A stretch of 36,369 nt of DNA from Deltaproteobacteria bacterium (GCA_016219225.1 JACRBX010000159.1:1-36369), one strand, 5' to 3'; counted from the stretch's first letter, positions 15,697 through 24,887 are shown. A program made the numbers and translations. Notes: a model not told the origin generated them from the sequence alone.

Positions 15697-16881
15697 TTAG
15701 ATTTTTTCCACAATCAAACTAACCGCTTCTCCTCCGCCCAGACACAAAGAGGCCATGCCCCGTTTGGCCCCGCGGTCCTTCATGGCATAAAGGAGGGTCA
15801 CCAGAACCCTGGCTCCGCTGGCCCCGATGGGATGTCCCAGGGCCACAGACCCGCCATGGACATTGACCTTCTCGGGATCCAGCCCCAGTTCCCTGATGAC
15901 CGCAATGGTCGAAGAGGAAAAGGCCTCATTGACCTCCTGAAGGTCAATGTCGCCATAAGACAGCCCGGCTTTTTTAAGGACCTTGGGGATGGAAAGTAAA
16001 GGGGCCACCAGGACATATTTGGGGTCCAACCCCGAAGCCCCCTGGGCACTGACACGAGCCATAGGGATAACTCCCAGTTCCCGGACCTTGCTTCCTGACA
16101 TGAGGACCAGGGCCGCAGCCCCGTCACTGATCTTGGAGGCGTTCCCGGCCGTCACTGTCCCGTCCTTTTTAAAGGCCGGTTTTAAAGCGGAGAGGGCCTC
16201 CAGACTGGTTTCCCGAAGTATTTCATCCTGGTCAAAAATCAACGGTTCTTTCCCTTTACGGGGGATGGAGATAGGCATTATTTCTTCTTTAAATTTCCCA
16301 TCGGCCCTGGCCTTAAGGCCCTTCTGATAGGAATTAAAGGCAAATAGGTCCTGATCTTCCCTGGTTACCCCATATTTCTCGGCACAGTACTCGGCGCTGA
16401 CCCCCATCAGAAAATCATTATTAATATCCCTCAAGCCGTCATGATCCAGGGAGTCGATCAAAACCCCGTTGCCCATCCGATAGCCGGTCCGGGCCTTTTC
16501 CAGATAAAAAGGGGCCCGGCTCATATTCTCCAGTCCGCCGGCCACCACCACTTCGGCATCCTTCAGGGCAATGGCCTGGGCGGCTAACATAACGGATTTT
16601 AAGCCTGAACCACAGACCTTATTGACTGTAATGGCCCCCACCTCATAAGGAAGCCCGGCCTTGAGCATGGCCTGACGGCCCGGATTTTGCCCCAGACCAG
16701 CCGGAAGGACATTGCCCATAATGACCTCATCCACCTGCTCATTAGTCAATCCGGCCCGGCGGATGGTCTCGGTGATGACCATTGCCCCCAATTCGGTGGC
16801 CAAAAAAGGGCTCAAACTCCCATTAAAAGACCCTAAAGGCGTCCTGACTGCGCTGACGATAAAGACCTCTTCCATCATCAT
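15697..16881 (-). CDS. Acetyl-CoA C-acetyltransferase (thiolase), copy 2
   Basis: 394 residues with [18 protein letters not shown] (nucleophilic cysteine), [18 protein letters not shown] (histidine) and [17 protein letters not shown] (second cysteine). Three in-frame ATG codons (16881, 16878, 16875) follow AGGAG; the second or third has the better spacing. It is a paralogue of the next thiolase and is the first gene of the beta-oxidation cluster. It lies behind a plausible sigma-70 promoter in the 320-nt gap. Two differing thiolases suggest that the pathway handles two substrates, for example acetoacetyl-CoA and a branched or longer 3-oxoacyl-CoA. Confidence 0.94.
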   Translation of the reverse strand: MMMEEVFIVSAVRTPLGSFNGSLSPFLATELGAMVITETIRRAGLTNEQVDEVIMGNVLPAGLGQNPGRQAMLKAGLPYEVGAITVNKVCGSGLKSVMLAAQAIALKDAEVVVAGGLENMSRAPFYLEKARTGYRMGNGVLIDSLDHDGLRDINNDFLMGVSAEYCAEKYGVTREDQDLFAFNSYQKGLKARADGKFKEEIMPISIPRKGKEPLIFDQDEILRETSLEALSALKPAFKKDGTVTAGNASKISDGAAALVLMSGSKVRELGVIPMARVSAQGASGLDPKYVLVAPLLSIPKVLKKAGLSYGDIDLQEVNEAFSSSTIAVIRELGLDPEKVNVHGGSVALGHPIGASGARVLVTLLYAMKDRGAKRGMASLCLGGGEAVSLIVEKI

Positions 16882-16935
16882 TCTACTCCTGCGGAAAAAT
16901 TAGGTTATAGGCAAGATACAGGATTCACTTTTTAG

Positions 16936-17086
16936 CACCTGCAACATGAAACTTGCAACTTGCAGCTCTCTCTTCAACTGACCCTAGATTCCCTCTTTTC
17001 GAACTAAGCGTTCATGCCAATAATTAGGTACCACGACGTATCAAAAAAGGTTTTCGCCGAACGCCGAACTCTGAGCGACGAACGTT
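16936..17086. repeat. Intergenic heptad quasi-repeats (AACTTGC and CGCCGAA words)
   Basis: 16936-16967 repeats AACTTGC, AACTTGC. 17054-17086 reads CGCCGAA, CGCCGAA, CTCTGAG, CGACGAA. Both have a 7-nt period. Confidence 0.55.
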
Positions 17087-17100
17087 ATTTTCGTCCTTAC

Positions 17101-17128
17101 CTTATCGGGTTTTAGGCCAATTTGTCAA
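17101..17128 (-). promoter_or_regulatory. Candidate sigma-70 promoter for the thiolase-led operon
   Basis: On the minus strand TTGACA (17128-17123) is followed after 16 nt by GATAAG (17106-17101), which matches TATAAT at four of six positions. Transcription would start near 17095 and lead into the thiolase gene at 16881. Confidence 0.4.
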
Positions 17129-17201
17129 TTCTTTTGTGACTAAAATCACTTAATATTTTTTGGTTTTTTCTTCCAGGGGTATAGAAAGGAATAGGGATCC
17201 A

Positions 17202-18506
17202 TTATTTATAAATCAGTGACGGGAACCAGAGCGTCAGCGGCGGCCAATAACAGGCGATCATAAGCACGGTGATGGCCACAACGGCCAGGGGCATCACCGC
17301 CCGGGCCACCTGTCCCAGCGGCAGCCCGGAGATCCCGCAGGCCACGAACAGGCAGATGCCCACCGGGGGGGTCAACATGCCGATAGCCAGGTTGACGACC
17401 ATGAGCACCCCGAACTGGATGGGGTCCACCCCCATCTGGGGGGTAATGATCGCCAGGACCGGTACCAGCAGGATCAGGGCGGCCGTCGTCTCCATGACGC
17501 AGCCCACGATCAAGAGCCCGGTCATGACCAGCAGCAGCAGGCCCCAAGGGGGGAGCGCCAGGGACTGGATGGCATTTTGCAACAGCACCGGGGTCTGCTT
17601 CATGGCCAAAAGCCAGGTAAACATCTTGGCCATGGCGATGATGAAGAGGATGGTGGCGGCCACGATCTGGGAGCGGATAATGAGGGCAGGCATGTCCTTC
17701 CATTTGATCCTTTGGTTGACGGCCATGGCCACAAACAAGGCATAGAAGACCGCCAGGGCGGCCGCTTCAGTCACCGTGACAATGCCGAACAGGATCCCGC
17801 CCAGGACGATGACCGGCGCACCCAGGGACCAGAAGGCCTCTTTGAATGCGATCCCAATCTTTTTCAAAGAAAAGGGATTACGGGTCCCCCACTGGTGGCG
17901 CCAGGCCAGCCAGACGGATAGGGCCATGAAGCTGAGACCGAAGAGGATCCCCACCATCATGCCCCCGGCGAAAAGTTTGGCGATGGAGACATTGGTCAGG
18001 AAACCGAAAATGACCATGGGGATGGAAGGGGGGATGATAACGCCGATAGAGCCGCCGGCCGCCACCAGGGCCGCCGAGAAGGCCGGCGGATAGCCCTGGC
18101 GGATCATGGCCGGTATGGCGATGGCCCCCAGGGCGGCCGTGTCGGCCGCGGCCGAACCGGAGATACCGGCGAAGAACATAGAGGCCACCACCACGGCACA
18201 AGCCAGCCCGCCCCGCACCCAACCCACCAGGCTGTCCGAGAAATCGATAAGCTGGCGGGAAATCCCGCCGGTCTCCATGATCGACCCGGCCAGCATGAAA
18301 AGGGGTATGGCCAAAAGATCGAAGGAATCCACGCCGGCGAAAAGCAGTTGGATGATCGTCTGACCCAGTGCCGACAGATGAACGCTGGCGGGAAAGACCC
18401 CGGGTGCCAGCATGAAGCCGATGGCCGGCAGGCCGATGGCCAGGGCAATGGGCAGCCCCAGGGCGATCAGCAGGAACAAAGCCCCGAACAGAAGGACAAT
18501 GATCAT
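17202..18506 (-). CDS. dctM: TRAP transporter large permease (DctM)
   Basis: 434 residues, almost wholly hydrophobic, with about a dozen membrane segments, matching DctM length and topology. Family segments include GLPIALAIGLPAIGF near the N-terminus, SGSAAADTAALGAIAIPAMIRQGY (a hallmark loop), GGSIGVIIPPSIPMVIFGF and NLAIGMLTPPVGICLFVACG. It is the ion-coupled inner-membrane channel that takes up a carboxylate delivered by the periplasmic binding protein. The ATG overlaps the dctQ stop by 4 nt. The DNA here looks richer in G+C than its surroundings, with long open alternative frames, which may mean transfer from elsewhere. Confidence 0.95.
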   Translation of the reverse strand: MIIVLLFGALFLLIALGLPIALAIGLPAIGFMLAPGVFPASVHLSALGQTIIQLLFAGVDSFDLLAIPLFMLAGSIMETGGISRQLIDFSDSLVGWVRGGLACAVVVASMFFAGISGSAAADTAALGAIAIPAMIRQGYPPAFSAALVAAGGSIGVIIPPSIPMVIFGFLTNVSIAKLFAGGMMVGILFGLSFMALSVWLAWRHQWGTRNPFSLKKIGIAFKEAFWSLGAPVIVLGGILFGIVTVTEAAALAVFYALFVAMAVNQRIKWKDMPALIIRSQIVAATILFIIAMAKMFTWLLAMKQTPVLLQNAIQSLALPPWGLLLLVMTGLLIVGCVMETTAALILLVPVLAIITPQMGVDPIQFGVLMVVNLAIGMLTPPVGICLFVACGISGLPLGQVARAVMPLAVVAITVLMIACYWPPLTLWFPSLIYK

Positions 18507-18976
18507 AATTTAGTTTCTCCCGATTTGAAGATGTCCGCCAGCACGTGGATGACGAAGATGACAGCCCCAATCGGTATCACCGCAAAGGGGAGCGACATGG
18601 GAAGCGGTACAGAGGACCAGGCTTGTTCCCAGGTCTTTAAGGTGTAGCCGGCCCCGAACCAGGCGATTAGCAAAAAGCAGGCCAGGGTCAACCCCTGCAG
18701 GCAGACTATGATGGCCCGCTGAATGACCGGTCCCAGGCTATGACCAAACCCTTTCAAACCGATAAAGTTCGTTCGTTTGTAAGCCACCGTTCCACCCAGA
18801 AAGGTGATGGCCACCAGGAGATACCGGCTTACTTCCTCGGACCAGCCCAGGGAGTTACCGGCATACCGGGAGACCACCTGGGCGAATAAAATAAGGCAAA
18901 TAATCGCCCCTATAACAAAAAGGACTTTTTCCACCACTGCATTAATGGCCGAACTTAATCGCTGTAATACCAGCAT
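18503..18976 (-). CDS. dctQ: TRAP transporter small permease (DctQ)
   Basis: 157 residues with four predicted membrane helices: VVEKVLFVIGAIICLILFAQVV, YLLVAITFLGGTVAY, IIVCLQGLTLACFLLIAWFGAGY and MSLPFAVIPIGAVIFVIHVLADI, in part given here. The motif GWSEEVSRYLL between helices 1 and 2 is typical of DctQ. It partners the large permease in a heterodimer. AGGAG stands 8 nt before the ATG. A heptad repeat separates it from dctP. Confidence 0.92.
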   Translation of the reverse strand: MLVLQRLSSAINAVVEKVLFVIGAIICLILFAQVVSRYAGNSLGWSEEVSRYLLVAITFLGGTVAYKRTNFIGLKGFGHSLGPVIQRAIIVCLQGLTLACFLLIAWFGAGYTLKTWEQAWSSVPLPMSLPFAVIPIGAVIFVIHVLADIFKSGETKL

Positions 18977-19006
18977 AGGCTACTCCTGCCTGTTTGGGAT
19001 AATGAT

Positions 19007-19094
19007 GGGGCTATAGGGCTATAGGCTATAGGCTATGGGCTATGGGCCAGGTTTTTTTAATGCCTTTCGCCTATAGCCCCTTGCCTATCGCCCG
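19007..19094. repeat. Intergenic heptad quasi-repeat, inverted arms (GGCTATA words)
   Basis: The left arm 19007-19048 runs GGGCTAT, AGGGCTAT, AGGCTAT, AGGCTAT, GGGCTAT. The right arm contains GCCTATAGCCCC and TGCCTATCG. GGGGCTATAGG and its complement recur across the gap, so a long hairpin is possible between dctP and dctQ. It could lower expression of the permeases relative to the binding protein. Confidence 0.7.
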
Positions 19095-19100
19095 TAGTTA

Positions 19101-20075
19101 CTACTTCACCGTCTGCAGGATCTGATCCACCAGCTTCCTGGTGTCGCCCGTCACCGAGTTGATGACCGGGGCCGTGGCCTTGCGGAAGGCCGCCAAATCG
19201 GGCTTGTCCTCCACCAGCATCCCGGCCGTTTTGAGTTCGGCTAATTGTTTGGCCTCGTTGCCCCGGATGAACTGGCGTCCTTGAAGGGCCGCTGCCCGGG
19301 CATTGTCCGTAATCACCTTGCGTTCCTGGGGAGACAACCCGTCCAGAAAGGACTTGCTGGCCAGGAAGACCAGGGCCGAATAGACATGCCGTGTCAGGGT
19401 CAAATATTTCTGACCGGCCTCGTGGAGCTTGGCGGCATGGATTACGGCGATGGGATTCTCCTGGCCGTCGATGACCCCCTGTTGAAGCTGTGTAAAGATG
19501 GGCCAGGCCATGGGCGTCGGGTTGGCCCCTATGGCCCGCCAGATCGCCAAATGAGTAGGAGCCTCCATGGTTCTGATTTTCAGCCCTTTAAGGTCCTCGG
19601 GCATCTTCACGGAACGTTTGGAATTGGTGACGTTGCGGAATCCGTTGTCCAGGAAAGCCAGGGCCACAAACCCGGATTTCTCGAATTTCCTGGCCAGATC
19701 CTGACCGACCGGTCCGTCCAGCACCTTATCGGCTGCATCGTAGGAGGGGAAAACGAAAGGCATTTCCAGGGCCTTGATTTCCGGCACGAAGGCCTCGATG
19801 GGCCCGGTGGTGCAGACCGCCATCTGGGTGGTGCCCAACTGAATCTGCTGAAGCACCTGGGTCTCGCTGCCCAAAACGGCCGAGTGGTGGACCATCACAC
19901 TGATCTTACCAGGCAGGGCCTTTTCCACACTCTGTTTGAACCAGTTGGCCGCCCTCGTGTGGACGAAATCCGGATTGACGACTACAGCAACGTTGATCTG
20001 GGTTTTAGCCGCTGCCGATCCGGCGAAGACCGCCAAACCTAAGCTGAATAAAATTACCATCATTCGTAAACGCAT
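19101..20075 (-). CDS. dctP: TRAP transporter periplasmic substrate-binding protein (DctP)
   Basis: 324 residues. A signal peptide (MRLRMMVILFSLGLAVFAG, with cleavage after SAAA) leads into a DctP fold. ADKVLDGPVGQDLARKFE, the binding-site arginine in LKGLKIRTMEAP and the signature QQGVIDGQENPIAV are present. The arginine normally pairs with the carboxylate of the ligand, so an organic acid is the likely cargo; which one cannot be told. GGAGG lies 8 nt before the ATG. It is the first gene of a complete dctPQM operon, just downstream of a broken trmO copy. Confidence 0.95.
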   Translation of the reverse strand: MRLRMMVILFSLGLAVFAGSAAAKTQINVAVVVNPDFVHTRAANWFKQSVEKALPGKISVMVHHSAVLGSETQVLQQIQLGTTQMAVCTTGPIEAFVPEIKALEMPFVFPSYDAADKVLDGPVGQDLARKFEKSGFVALAFLDNGFRNVTNSKRSVKMPEDLKGLKIRTMEAPTHLAIWRAIGANPTPMAWPIFTQLQQGVIDGQENPIAVIHAAKLHEAGQKYLTLTRHVYSALVFLASKSFLDGLSPQERKVITDNARAAALQGRQFIRGNEAKQLAELKTAGMLVEDKPDLAAFRKATAPVINSVTGDTRKLVDQILQTVK

Positions 20076-20104
20076 TGTGTTTCCTCCTTCTTTTTTTTAT
20101 TTCG

Positions 20105-20339
20105 TTATTCTCTTCCTGTTGGTTTGGGACGCCATCCCTTGCCGGTCGTCCATCCTCCGGAAGCATAAGGTTTCAATATCCTTCAAGCCGGCATAATAGG
20201 CTCTAAACACCTCGACCTGTCCTATTGATTCAGAGTTATAGGATGGTTGGATAGGACATTCCTCTTGGGTCGTAAAAGGAGTGTGTATGGTCCCGATTGG
20301 TTCTATCTTCATGAGATTGTCCAAGGTTAAGCTATTCAA
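20105..20339 (-). pseudogene. Truncated trmO copy with internal deletion and frameshift
   Basis: The first ~50 codons (from MKIEPIGTIHTPFTTQEECP) closely match the intact trmO at 27218-27679, through GQVEVFRA and AGLKDIETL. Then about 80 codons are missing. The remaining DNA matches the very end of trmO but in another frame: read in that frame it gives GWTTGKGWRPKPTGRE and a TAA at 20107-20105, against GWTAGKEWRPKPTGRE in the intact gene. The junction is near 20160. The apparent 80-residue open frame (20097-20339) therefore ends in nonsense residues. It is a relic of duplication and not a working gene. Both copies lie on the same strand, 7 kb apart. Confidence 0.85.
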
Positions 20340-20367
20340 TGGTCTCCGTATAACCCCCTATACGGAT

Positions 20368-22020
20368 TCACTTACAGACGGCACCTTCTTTGCTGGAAGA
20401 AACCAATTTAATGTACTTGGACAGGTACCCGTTTTTGATTTTGGGGTCGGGACGGTTCCATTCATTTTTTCTTTTAACCAGCTCCTGTTGTTCAACCTGC
20501 AGGTCAAGGGTTCTCTCCTCGAGGTCATATTTAATCAAATCACCCTCCTGAATCAAGGCTATGGGGCCTCCTTCATAAGCCTCCGGCGCTACGTGACCTA
20601 TACAGTTGCCCCGAGTGCCTCCGGAAAATCTCCCGTCAGTAAGCAGGGCCACCTCGTCCCGTAAACCAAGACCGACCAAAGCGGCGGTTGTCGCCAGCAT
20701 TTCACGCATACCAGGCCCTCCCTTGGGACCTTCATACCGGATAACAATGAAGTCCCCAGGTTTGATGCCATTGTTCAAAACCTCTGCCATGACCGCCTCT
20801 TCTGAATCAAAAACCCTTGCCCGACCTTCAAATTTTCGCATATTTTCGTTCATCGCCGATGCTTTGACTACGGCGCCGTCAGGGGCCAGGTTCCCAAACA
20901 AAATAGCGATGCCGCCTTCTGGGCTGATCGGGTCATCCAGAGACCTGATCACCTCAGGGTCACCCACCCGGCCCTCACCGGCCAATTCCAGCACGGTCTT
21001 GCCCGAAACGGTGATATTATCCTTTAAAAGCGGCTTAATGACGTTCATCACGGCAGGTATACCGCCGGCATACTCCAGGTCCTCCATGGTATAATCCCCC
21101 GATGGCTGAATACCGCACAAGTAAGGGGCATTGGCGTTAATTTTCATGAAGTCGTCGTAGGTTAATTCGATTCCTCCCTCATAAGCGATCGCAGGCAGGT
21201 GCAGCACCGTATTAGTCGACCCTCCCAGGGCCATGTCCAAATAAATGGCGTTTTCAAAGGCATTTTTATTTAAAATTTTCTTGATCGTTATTCCGCTTTT
21301 CACCAGATCAACGATTCTTTCCCCACTTTCAAAAGCTATTCGCTTTTTCTTGGCCGATACGGCCAGAGACGTCCCGCACTCCTTCAGGGAAACTCCCATG
21401 GCTTCACATAAACAGGCCATCGTATTCGCCGTATAAAGCCCCTGGCACGCTCCAACCCCAGGACAGGCCTCCATTTGGAAGCAATTTAATTCTTCTTCAC
21501 TTATCTTCCCGGCCCGGAATGATCCAACGGCTTCAAAGGTGTTTTTAACCAGAGTCAATTTCCTTCCCTGGTAACGTCCAGTCATCATCGGACCAGCACT
21601 TACAACAATGGCCGGGATATCCAATCTCATGGCCCCCATCAGCATTCCCGGGGTGATTTTATCGCAGTTGGTCAGCAAAACCAGGCCGTCCAATGCATGG
21701 GCCACGGCCACCGATTCTATCGAGTCGGCGATTAATTCGCGGGAAGGCAAGGAATAATGCATGCCGATGTGACCCATTGTAATGCCGTCACACAATGCCG
21801 GGATGCCGAATATAAATGAATATCCACCGCCGGAGTGAATCCCTTTTTCAACATATCTCTCGAGATTACGCATGTCCGCATGCCCCGGAACCAGATCGGT
21901 AAAACCGCTGGCTATGCCTATAAAAGGCTTCTCCAGGGCCTCTTTGGTTATCCCTGTTGCATGCAACAGCGCTCGCTGCCCCGTATTACCAAACCCTTTT
22001 TTGATTTTGTCGCTGATCAT
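20368..22020 (-). CDS. ilvD: Dihydroxy-acid dehydratase family (IlvD/Edd)
   Basis: 550 residues, matching the shorter IlvD class. Iron-sulfur cysteines C119 ([15 protein letters not shown]) and C192 ([15 protein letters not shown]) are seen, together with [18 protein letters not shown] and the C-terminal [11 protein letters not shown] and HVAPEA. It dehydrates 2,3-dihydroxy acids to 2-oxo acids, classically 2,3-dihydroxyisovalerate to 2-oxoisovalerate. GGAGG lies about 11 nt before the ATG. It follows the VOR gamma gene in a sigma-54-controlled operon, with no other valine-biosynthesis gene nearby. It may therefore be catabolic and feed VOR. A sugar-acid dehydratase role cannot be excluded. 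Confidence 0.92.
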   Translation of the reverse strand: MISDKIKKGFGNTGQRALLHATGITKEALEKPFIGIASGFTDLVPGHADMRNLERYVEKGIHSGGGYSFIFGIPALCDGITMGHIGMHYSLPSRELIADSIESVAVAHALDGLVLLTNCDKITPGMLMGAMRLDIPAIVVSAGPMMTGRYQGRKLTLVKNTFEAVGSFRAGKISEEELNCFQMEACPGVGACQGLYTANTMACLCEAMGVSLKECGTSLAVSAKKKRIAFESGERIVDLVKSGITIKKILNKNAFENAIYLDMALGGSTNTVLHLPAIAYEGGIELTYDDFMKINANAPYLCGIQPSGDYTMEDLEYAGGIPAVMNVIKPLLKDNITVSGKTVLELAGEGRVGDPEVIRSLDDPISPEGGIAILFGNLAPDGAVVKASAMNENMRKFEGRARVFDSEEAVMAEVLNNGIKPGDFIVIRYEGPKGGPGMREMLATTAALVGLGLRDEVALLTDGRFSGGTRGNCIGHVAPEAYEGGPIALIQEGDLIKYDLEERTLDLQVEQQELVKRKNEWNRPDPKIKNGYLSKYIKLVSSSKEGAVCK

Positions 22021-22086
22021 GATAAGACATACCTCCGCATTAGATTCTAAAACTCACAATTTGCCAATTTATCCCTGACTTCCTGA

Positions 22087-22152
22087 CGGTTACGGTATAT
22101 TGCGTTCGTTGCTGGTTGCTCGACAAAACGAGAAACGAGTAACCAGTAACAA
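22087..22152. repeat. Intergenic heptad quasi-repeat, inverted arms (GTTGCTG / AAACGAG words)
   Basis: The left arm 22087-22122 holds GTTGCTG, GTTGCTC. The right arm 22126-22152 holds AAACGAG, AAACGAG, TAACCAG, TAAC. They are complementary in sense and close together, so a hairpin could form between the VOR gamma and ilvD genes. Confidence 0.6.
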
Positions 22153-22173
22153 AGAAATGTCAAATAGGGTTGA

Positions 22174-22755
22174 TTAGATTCTTGATTCACACAGGTATTT
22201 CTCAATTACACCTCCCCCGCCATCAATGAAGCGCCACCCCGCCGAGAGAGCCTTTTGGTTTGTTTCCAGGAGGTGTTGTTTGGATGGTCCCAAATAATTG
22301 CCAATCGCCTCTTGGGCAGCATCAAGAGATACCGTGTTGCTTACGGCAATGTAAGCGCCAAGCATAACAATATTACCTGCCCGCCTCAGACCTATTTCCT
22401 GTGCTATATCATCTGCCGGAACACGATGTACTGGGAGTTCAAACTGCTTAACCTCAGTCGGAATCATACATGAATTCAGGATTACCAGAGTTCCCGCCCC
22501 AAACTGTGGCTCAAATTTAACCAGAGAAGGTTCATTAAAAATCAGGGCTACGGAGATCTTTTCCGCCAGAGGAGAGCCAATAGGCCGATCGGAAAGGGTG
22601 ATAACACAAGAGGCAGTACCGCCACGCTGCTCGGGGCCGTAGGAAGGCATCCAGGTCACTTTTTTCCCTTCACGAGTGGCTGCCAGGGCCAGGATTTGTC
22701 CGCAAGTTAACACCCCTTGCCCGCCGAAGCCGGCGATCAAAACCTGATGGACCAT
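22174..22755 (-). CDS. 2-oxoacid:ferredoxin oxidoreductase, gamma subunit
   Basis: 193 residues with the family opening VLIAGFGGQGVLTCGQILALAA and the segment WMPSYGPEQRGGTASCVITLSD, both hallmarks of the POR/KOR/VOR gamma domain. It is one of four subunits encoded delta-alpha-beta-gamma in order. The gamma domain takes part in CoA handling at the alpha-gamma interface. Its ATG lies 56 nt after the beta stop. The four-subunit layout and the VorB-like alpha subunit suggest 2-oxoisovalerate oxidation. Confidence 0.92.
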   Translation of the reverse strand: MVHQVLIAGFGGQGVLTCGQILALAATREGKKVTWMPSYGPEQRGGTASCVITLSDRPIGSPLAEKISVALIFNEPSLVKFEPQFGAGTLVILNSCMIPTEVKQFELPVHRVPADDIAQEIGLRRAGNIVMLGAYIAVSNTVSLDAAQEAIGNYLGPSKQHLLETNQKALSAGWRFIDGGGGVIEKYLCESRI

Positions 22756-22811
22756 AATGGTTTCACGCTCCTTTTCCTTTTTCGGTTACTCCCGGGAAGC
22801 CGTGCTGTTAT

Positions 22812-23576
22812 CTACAAGGCTGCTGATGGGGCCATCATTTCCGTATCTTTAAAAACTCCCAACGGATAATATTTGATCATTTCTTTCTCAAGCCATTGTA
22901 AAGCGGTCAGGGGCTCCATCCCCCAATTGGTAGGGCAGGCCGCCAGTATCTCGACCATAGAAAAACCCAGACCCAGTTTTTGGCACTGGAAAGCCTTCCT
23001 GATGCTTTTTTTGGCCTTAATGACTGCACCGGGATTATGAATCGCCACTCGTGTTATATAGGAAGGTCCATCCAGGACCGCCAATATCTCGGCCATTTTT
23101 AATGGATATCCGGCCTGGCCCACATCCCGTCCCTTGGGCGAGGTCGTGGTTTTTTGGCCGGGCAAAGTCGTGGGGGCCATTTGCCCTCCGGTCATTCCGT
23201 AGTTGGCATTGTTGATAAAAATAACGGTAAAATTCTCCCCGCGCCCGGCCGCGTGAACGATTTCTGCCAACCCGATGGAGGCCAGGTCACCATCGCCCTG
23301 ATAGGTGAACACGAAACGGTCTGGCAGGACCCGTTTGATTCCTGTGGCCACGGCCGGCGCTCTTCCATGGGCCGCTTCTTGTATGTCCAAATCTAAATAG
23401 TTATAAATCAGGATTGAACATCCCACAGAGGCCACACCAACTGTTTTTTCCCGTAAGCCGAGTTCGTCAATTACTTCAGCCACCAGGCGGTGGGCCACAC
23501 CATGGCCGCAACCCGGACAATAATGAAATCTGACCGGCGTCAATATTTTCGGTCTGACCAATAATGGTTTAATCAT
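22812..23576 (-). CDS. 2-oxoacid:ferredoxin oxidoreductase, beta subunit (thiamine diphosphate)
   Basis: 254 residues from ATG 23576, which overlaps the alpha stop by 4 nt; the longer open frame upstream is a shadow of the alpha gene. HYCPGCGHGVAHR provides iron-sulfur cysteines, and GDGDLASIGLAEIVHA with NNANYGMTGGQMAPTT forms the thiamine-diphosphate and magnesium site. It decarboxylates the 2-oxo acid and passes electrons through its cluster to the delta ferredoxin subunit. It ends shortly before the gamma gene. Confidence 0.94.
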   Translation of the reverse strand: MIKPLLVRPKILTPVRFHYCPGCGHGVAHRLVAEVIDELGLREKTVGVASVGCSILIYNYLDLDIQEAAHGRAPAVATGIKRVLPDRFVFTYQGDGDLASIGLAEIVHAAGRGENFTVIFINNANYGMTGGQMAPTTLPGQKTTTSPKGRDVGQAGYPLKMAEILAVLDGPSYITRVAIHNPGAVIKAKKSIRKAFQCQKLGLGFSMVEILAACPTNWGMEPLTALQWLEKEMIKYYPLGVFKDTEMMAPSAAL

Positions 23577-24628
23577 CCCCCGTTGCCCCCCATGATTCGC
23601 ATGATTTCGACCTCGATTTCCAGGGCCGAAACTACAATTCCGCCCATCCTCCCGTAAAAGCCGATCTCCCGGCCGGGCAAGGCCAGTCGCACGTCTTCCA
23701 GCATCTGGCCGGCATTCATTTCCACAGTCACCAGATGTCTTACCCTTTCGGCAGCTTCCTTTAACGAAGCGGAAGGAAAAGGCCACAAAGTTACAGGCCG
23801 GAATAATCCGACCCGCAGGCCTTTCTCCCTTAAATGGTCTACAGCCGTGCGCCCCACCCGTGCGCAGATACCAAAAGCAATAATCAATACCTCTGCGTCT
23901 TCAAGATGGTAGCCTTCGAAACGGACTTCCTTTGCGCTTAATCGTTTAAATTTAGCCTGAAGGTGTAAATTGTGGGATTCCAATTCACCGGAATCCAGGT
24001 AAAGGGTTTTTATCAACCGTCTTGGACGATGTTGACAGCCATCGGTAATCCAGGGTTTCATATACTCATGGGTTATCTCTTCCGGTAATAAGACGGGTTC
24101 CATCATCTGTCCCAATACACCATCCGTAAGCAGTATGACAGGAGTACGGTATTGTTCAGCCATATCGAAAGAATTGTAAACCAGGTCTACCATCTCCTGG
24201 ATGGAAACCGGAGACAGGACCGGCAGGCGGTAATCGCCGTGGCCGCCGCCCCGGGTGGCCTGGGTGTAATCCCCCTGAGACGGCTGAATAGTGCCCAAAC
24301 CCGGTCCGCCCCGCATCACATTAACAATCACGCAGGGAAGTTCAGCCGATGCCAGGAAAGAAATTCCTTCTTGTTTAAGACTGATGCCGGGTCCGGACGA
24401 AGAGGTCATGGCACGTCCCCCGGCACCGGCTGCCCCATAGACCATGTTCACGGCCGCCAGTTCACTTTCCGCCTGCAGGAATGTGCCGCCGACTTCAGGC
24501 AGACGTCGGGCGAGGTATTCCATAAGCTCGGACTGGGGTGTTATGGGATAACCGAAATAATACCGGCATCCGGCCCGTAATGCCGCTTCCCCTATGGCTT
24601 CATTGCCTTTCAACATTACCTGATCCAT
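23573..24628 (-). CDS. vorB: 2-oxoacid:ferredoxin oxidoreductase, alpha subunit (VorB type)
   Basis: 351 residues from ATG 24628 (GGGAGGTGGAG upstream). RAGCRYYFGYPITPQSE, QAESELAAVNMVYGAAGAGG, TSSSGPGISLKQEG and MRGGPGLGTIQPSQGDY closely follow the VorB pattern (3-methyl-2-oxobutanoate:ferredoxin oxidoreductase) more than pyruvate or 2-oxoglutarate enzymes. The likely reaction is 2-oxoisovalerate + CoA + oxidised ferredoxin to isobutyryl-CoA + CO2 + reduced ferredoxin. The start overlaps the delta gene by 29 nt. Substrate range in this family is broad, so the exact acid is not certain. Confidence 0.92.
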   Translation of the reverse strand: MDQVMLKGNEAIGEAALRAGCRYYFGYPITPQSELMEYLARRLPEVGGTFLQAESELAAVNMVYGAAGAGGRAMTSSSGPGISLKQEGISFLASAELPCVIVNVMRGGPGLGTIQPSQGDYTQATRGGGHGDYRLPVLSPVSIQEMVDLVYNSFDMAEQYRTPVILLTDGVLGQMMEPVLLPEEITHEYMKPWITDGCQHRPRRLIKTLYLDSGELESHNLHLQAKFKRLSAKEVRFEGYHLEDAEVLIIAFGICARVGRTAVDHLREKGLRVGLFRPVTLWPFPSASLKEAAERVRHLVTVEMNAGQMLEDVRLALPGREIGFYGRMGGIVVSALEIEVEIMRIMGGNGG

Positions 24629-24887
24629 GGCACTCCACCTCCCGGCTGAAGTTAAAAACCACATCCGGACACATCAAAAAGCATTGCAAACAACCCCGGC
24701 AGGCCTTCTCATCAGATAATTCCACCACCGGGTAGCCGAAAGAATTTAATTTTTCCGCCCAAATCAGCGTTTTCTCCGGACAAAAAGCCATGCAAATTCC
24801 GCAACCCTTGCAATATTCCGCCTGAATCACTGCCCTGAATCTTCCGTCTTTTTTTTTCAATGGAAAGAATTCTTGATTAACCGGCAT
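24600..24887 (-). CDS. 2-oxoacid:ferredoxin oxidoreductase, delta subunit (2x[4Fe-4S])
   Basis: 95 residues carrying two ferredoxin motifs, CKGCGICMAFCP near residue 26 and CRGCLQCFLMCP near residue 63. It moves electrons from the thiamine-diphosphate site to soluble ferredoxin. GGAG lies 9 nt before the ATG. It is the first gene of the operon, about 185 nt downstream of a strong sigma-54 promoter. A small dRS3-like hairpin sits in its leader. Confidence 0.93.
   Translation of the reverse strand: MPVNQEFFPLKKKDGRFRAVIQAEYCKGCGICMAFCPEKTLIWAEKLNSFGYPVVELSDEKACRGCLQCFLMCPDVVFNFSREVECHGSGNVERQ

Larger units (their letters stand above)
16882..17201. other. 320-nt gap between the TRAP operon and the beta-oxidation cluster
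   Basis: No gene seen. It holds heptad arrays at 16936-16967 (AACTTGC words) and 17054-17086 (CGCCGAA words), and a copy of the dispersed core with TTCATGCC and ACCACGA near 17012-17050. It also holds the candidate promoter at 17101-17128. Confidence 0.6.

Noticed and set aside
17878-18570. 230-residue minus-strand frame overlapping dctM
   Set aside because: Rich in Gly, Arg and His, as expected of an out-of-frame reading of a G+C-rich membrane protein gene.
19245-20042. 265-residue plus-strand open frame opposite dctP
   Set aside because: Its sequence is the antisense shadow of a clear DctP gene with signal peptide and family motifs.
20097-20339. 80-residue small gene
   Set aside because: Matches trmO at both ends in different frames, so it is a deletion pseudogene.
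23577-23786. N-terminal extension of the VOR beta subunit
   Set aside because: The 70 extra residues are a shadow of the alpha gene; the ATG overlapping the alpha stop gives the normal start.
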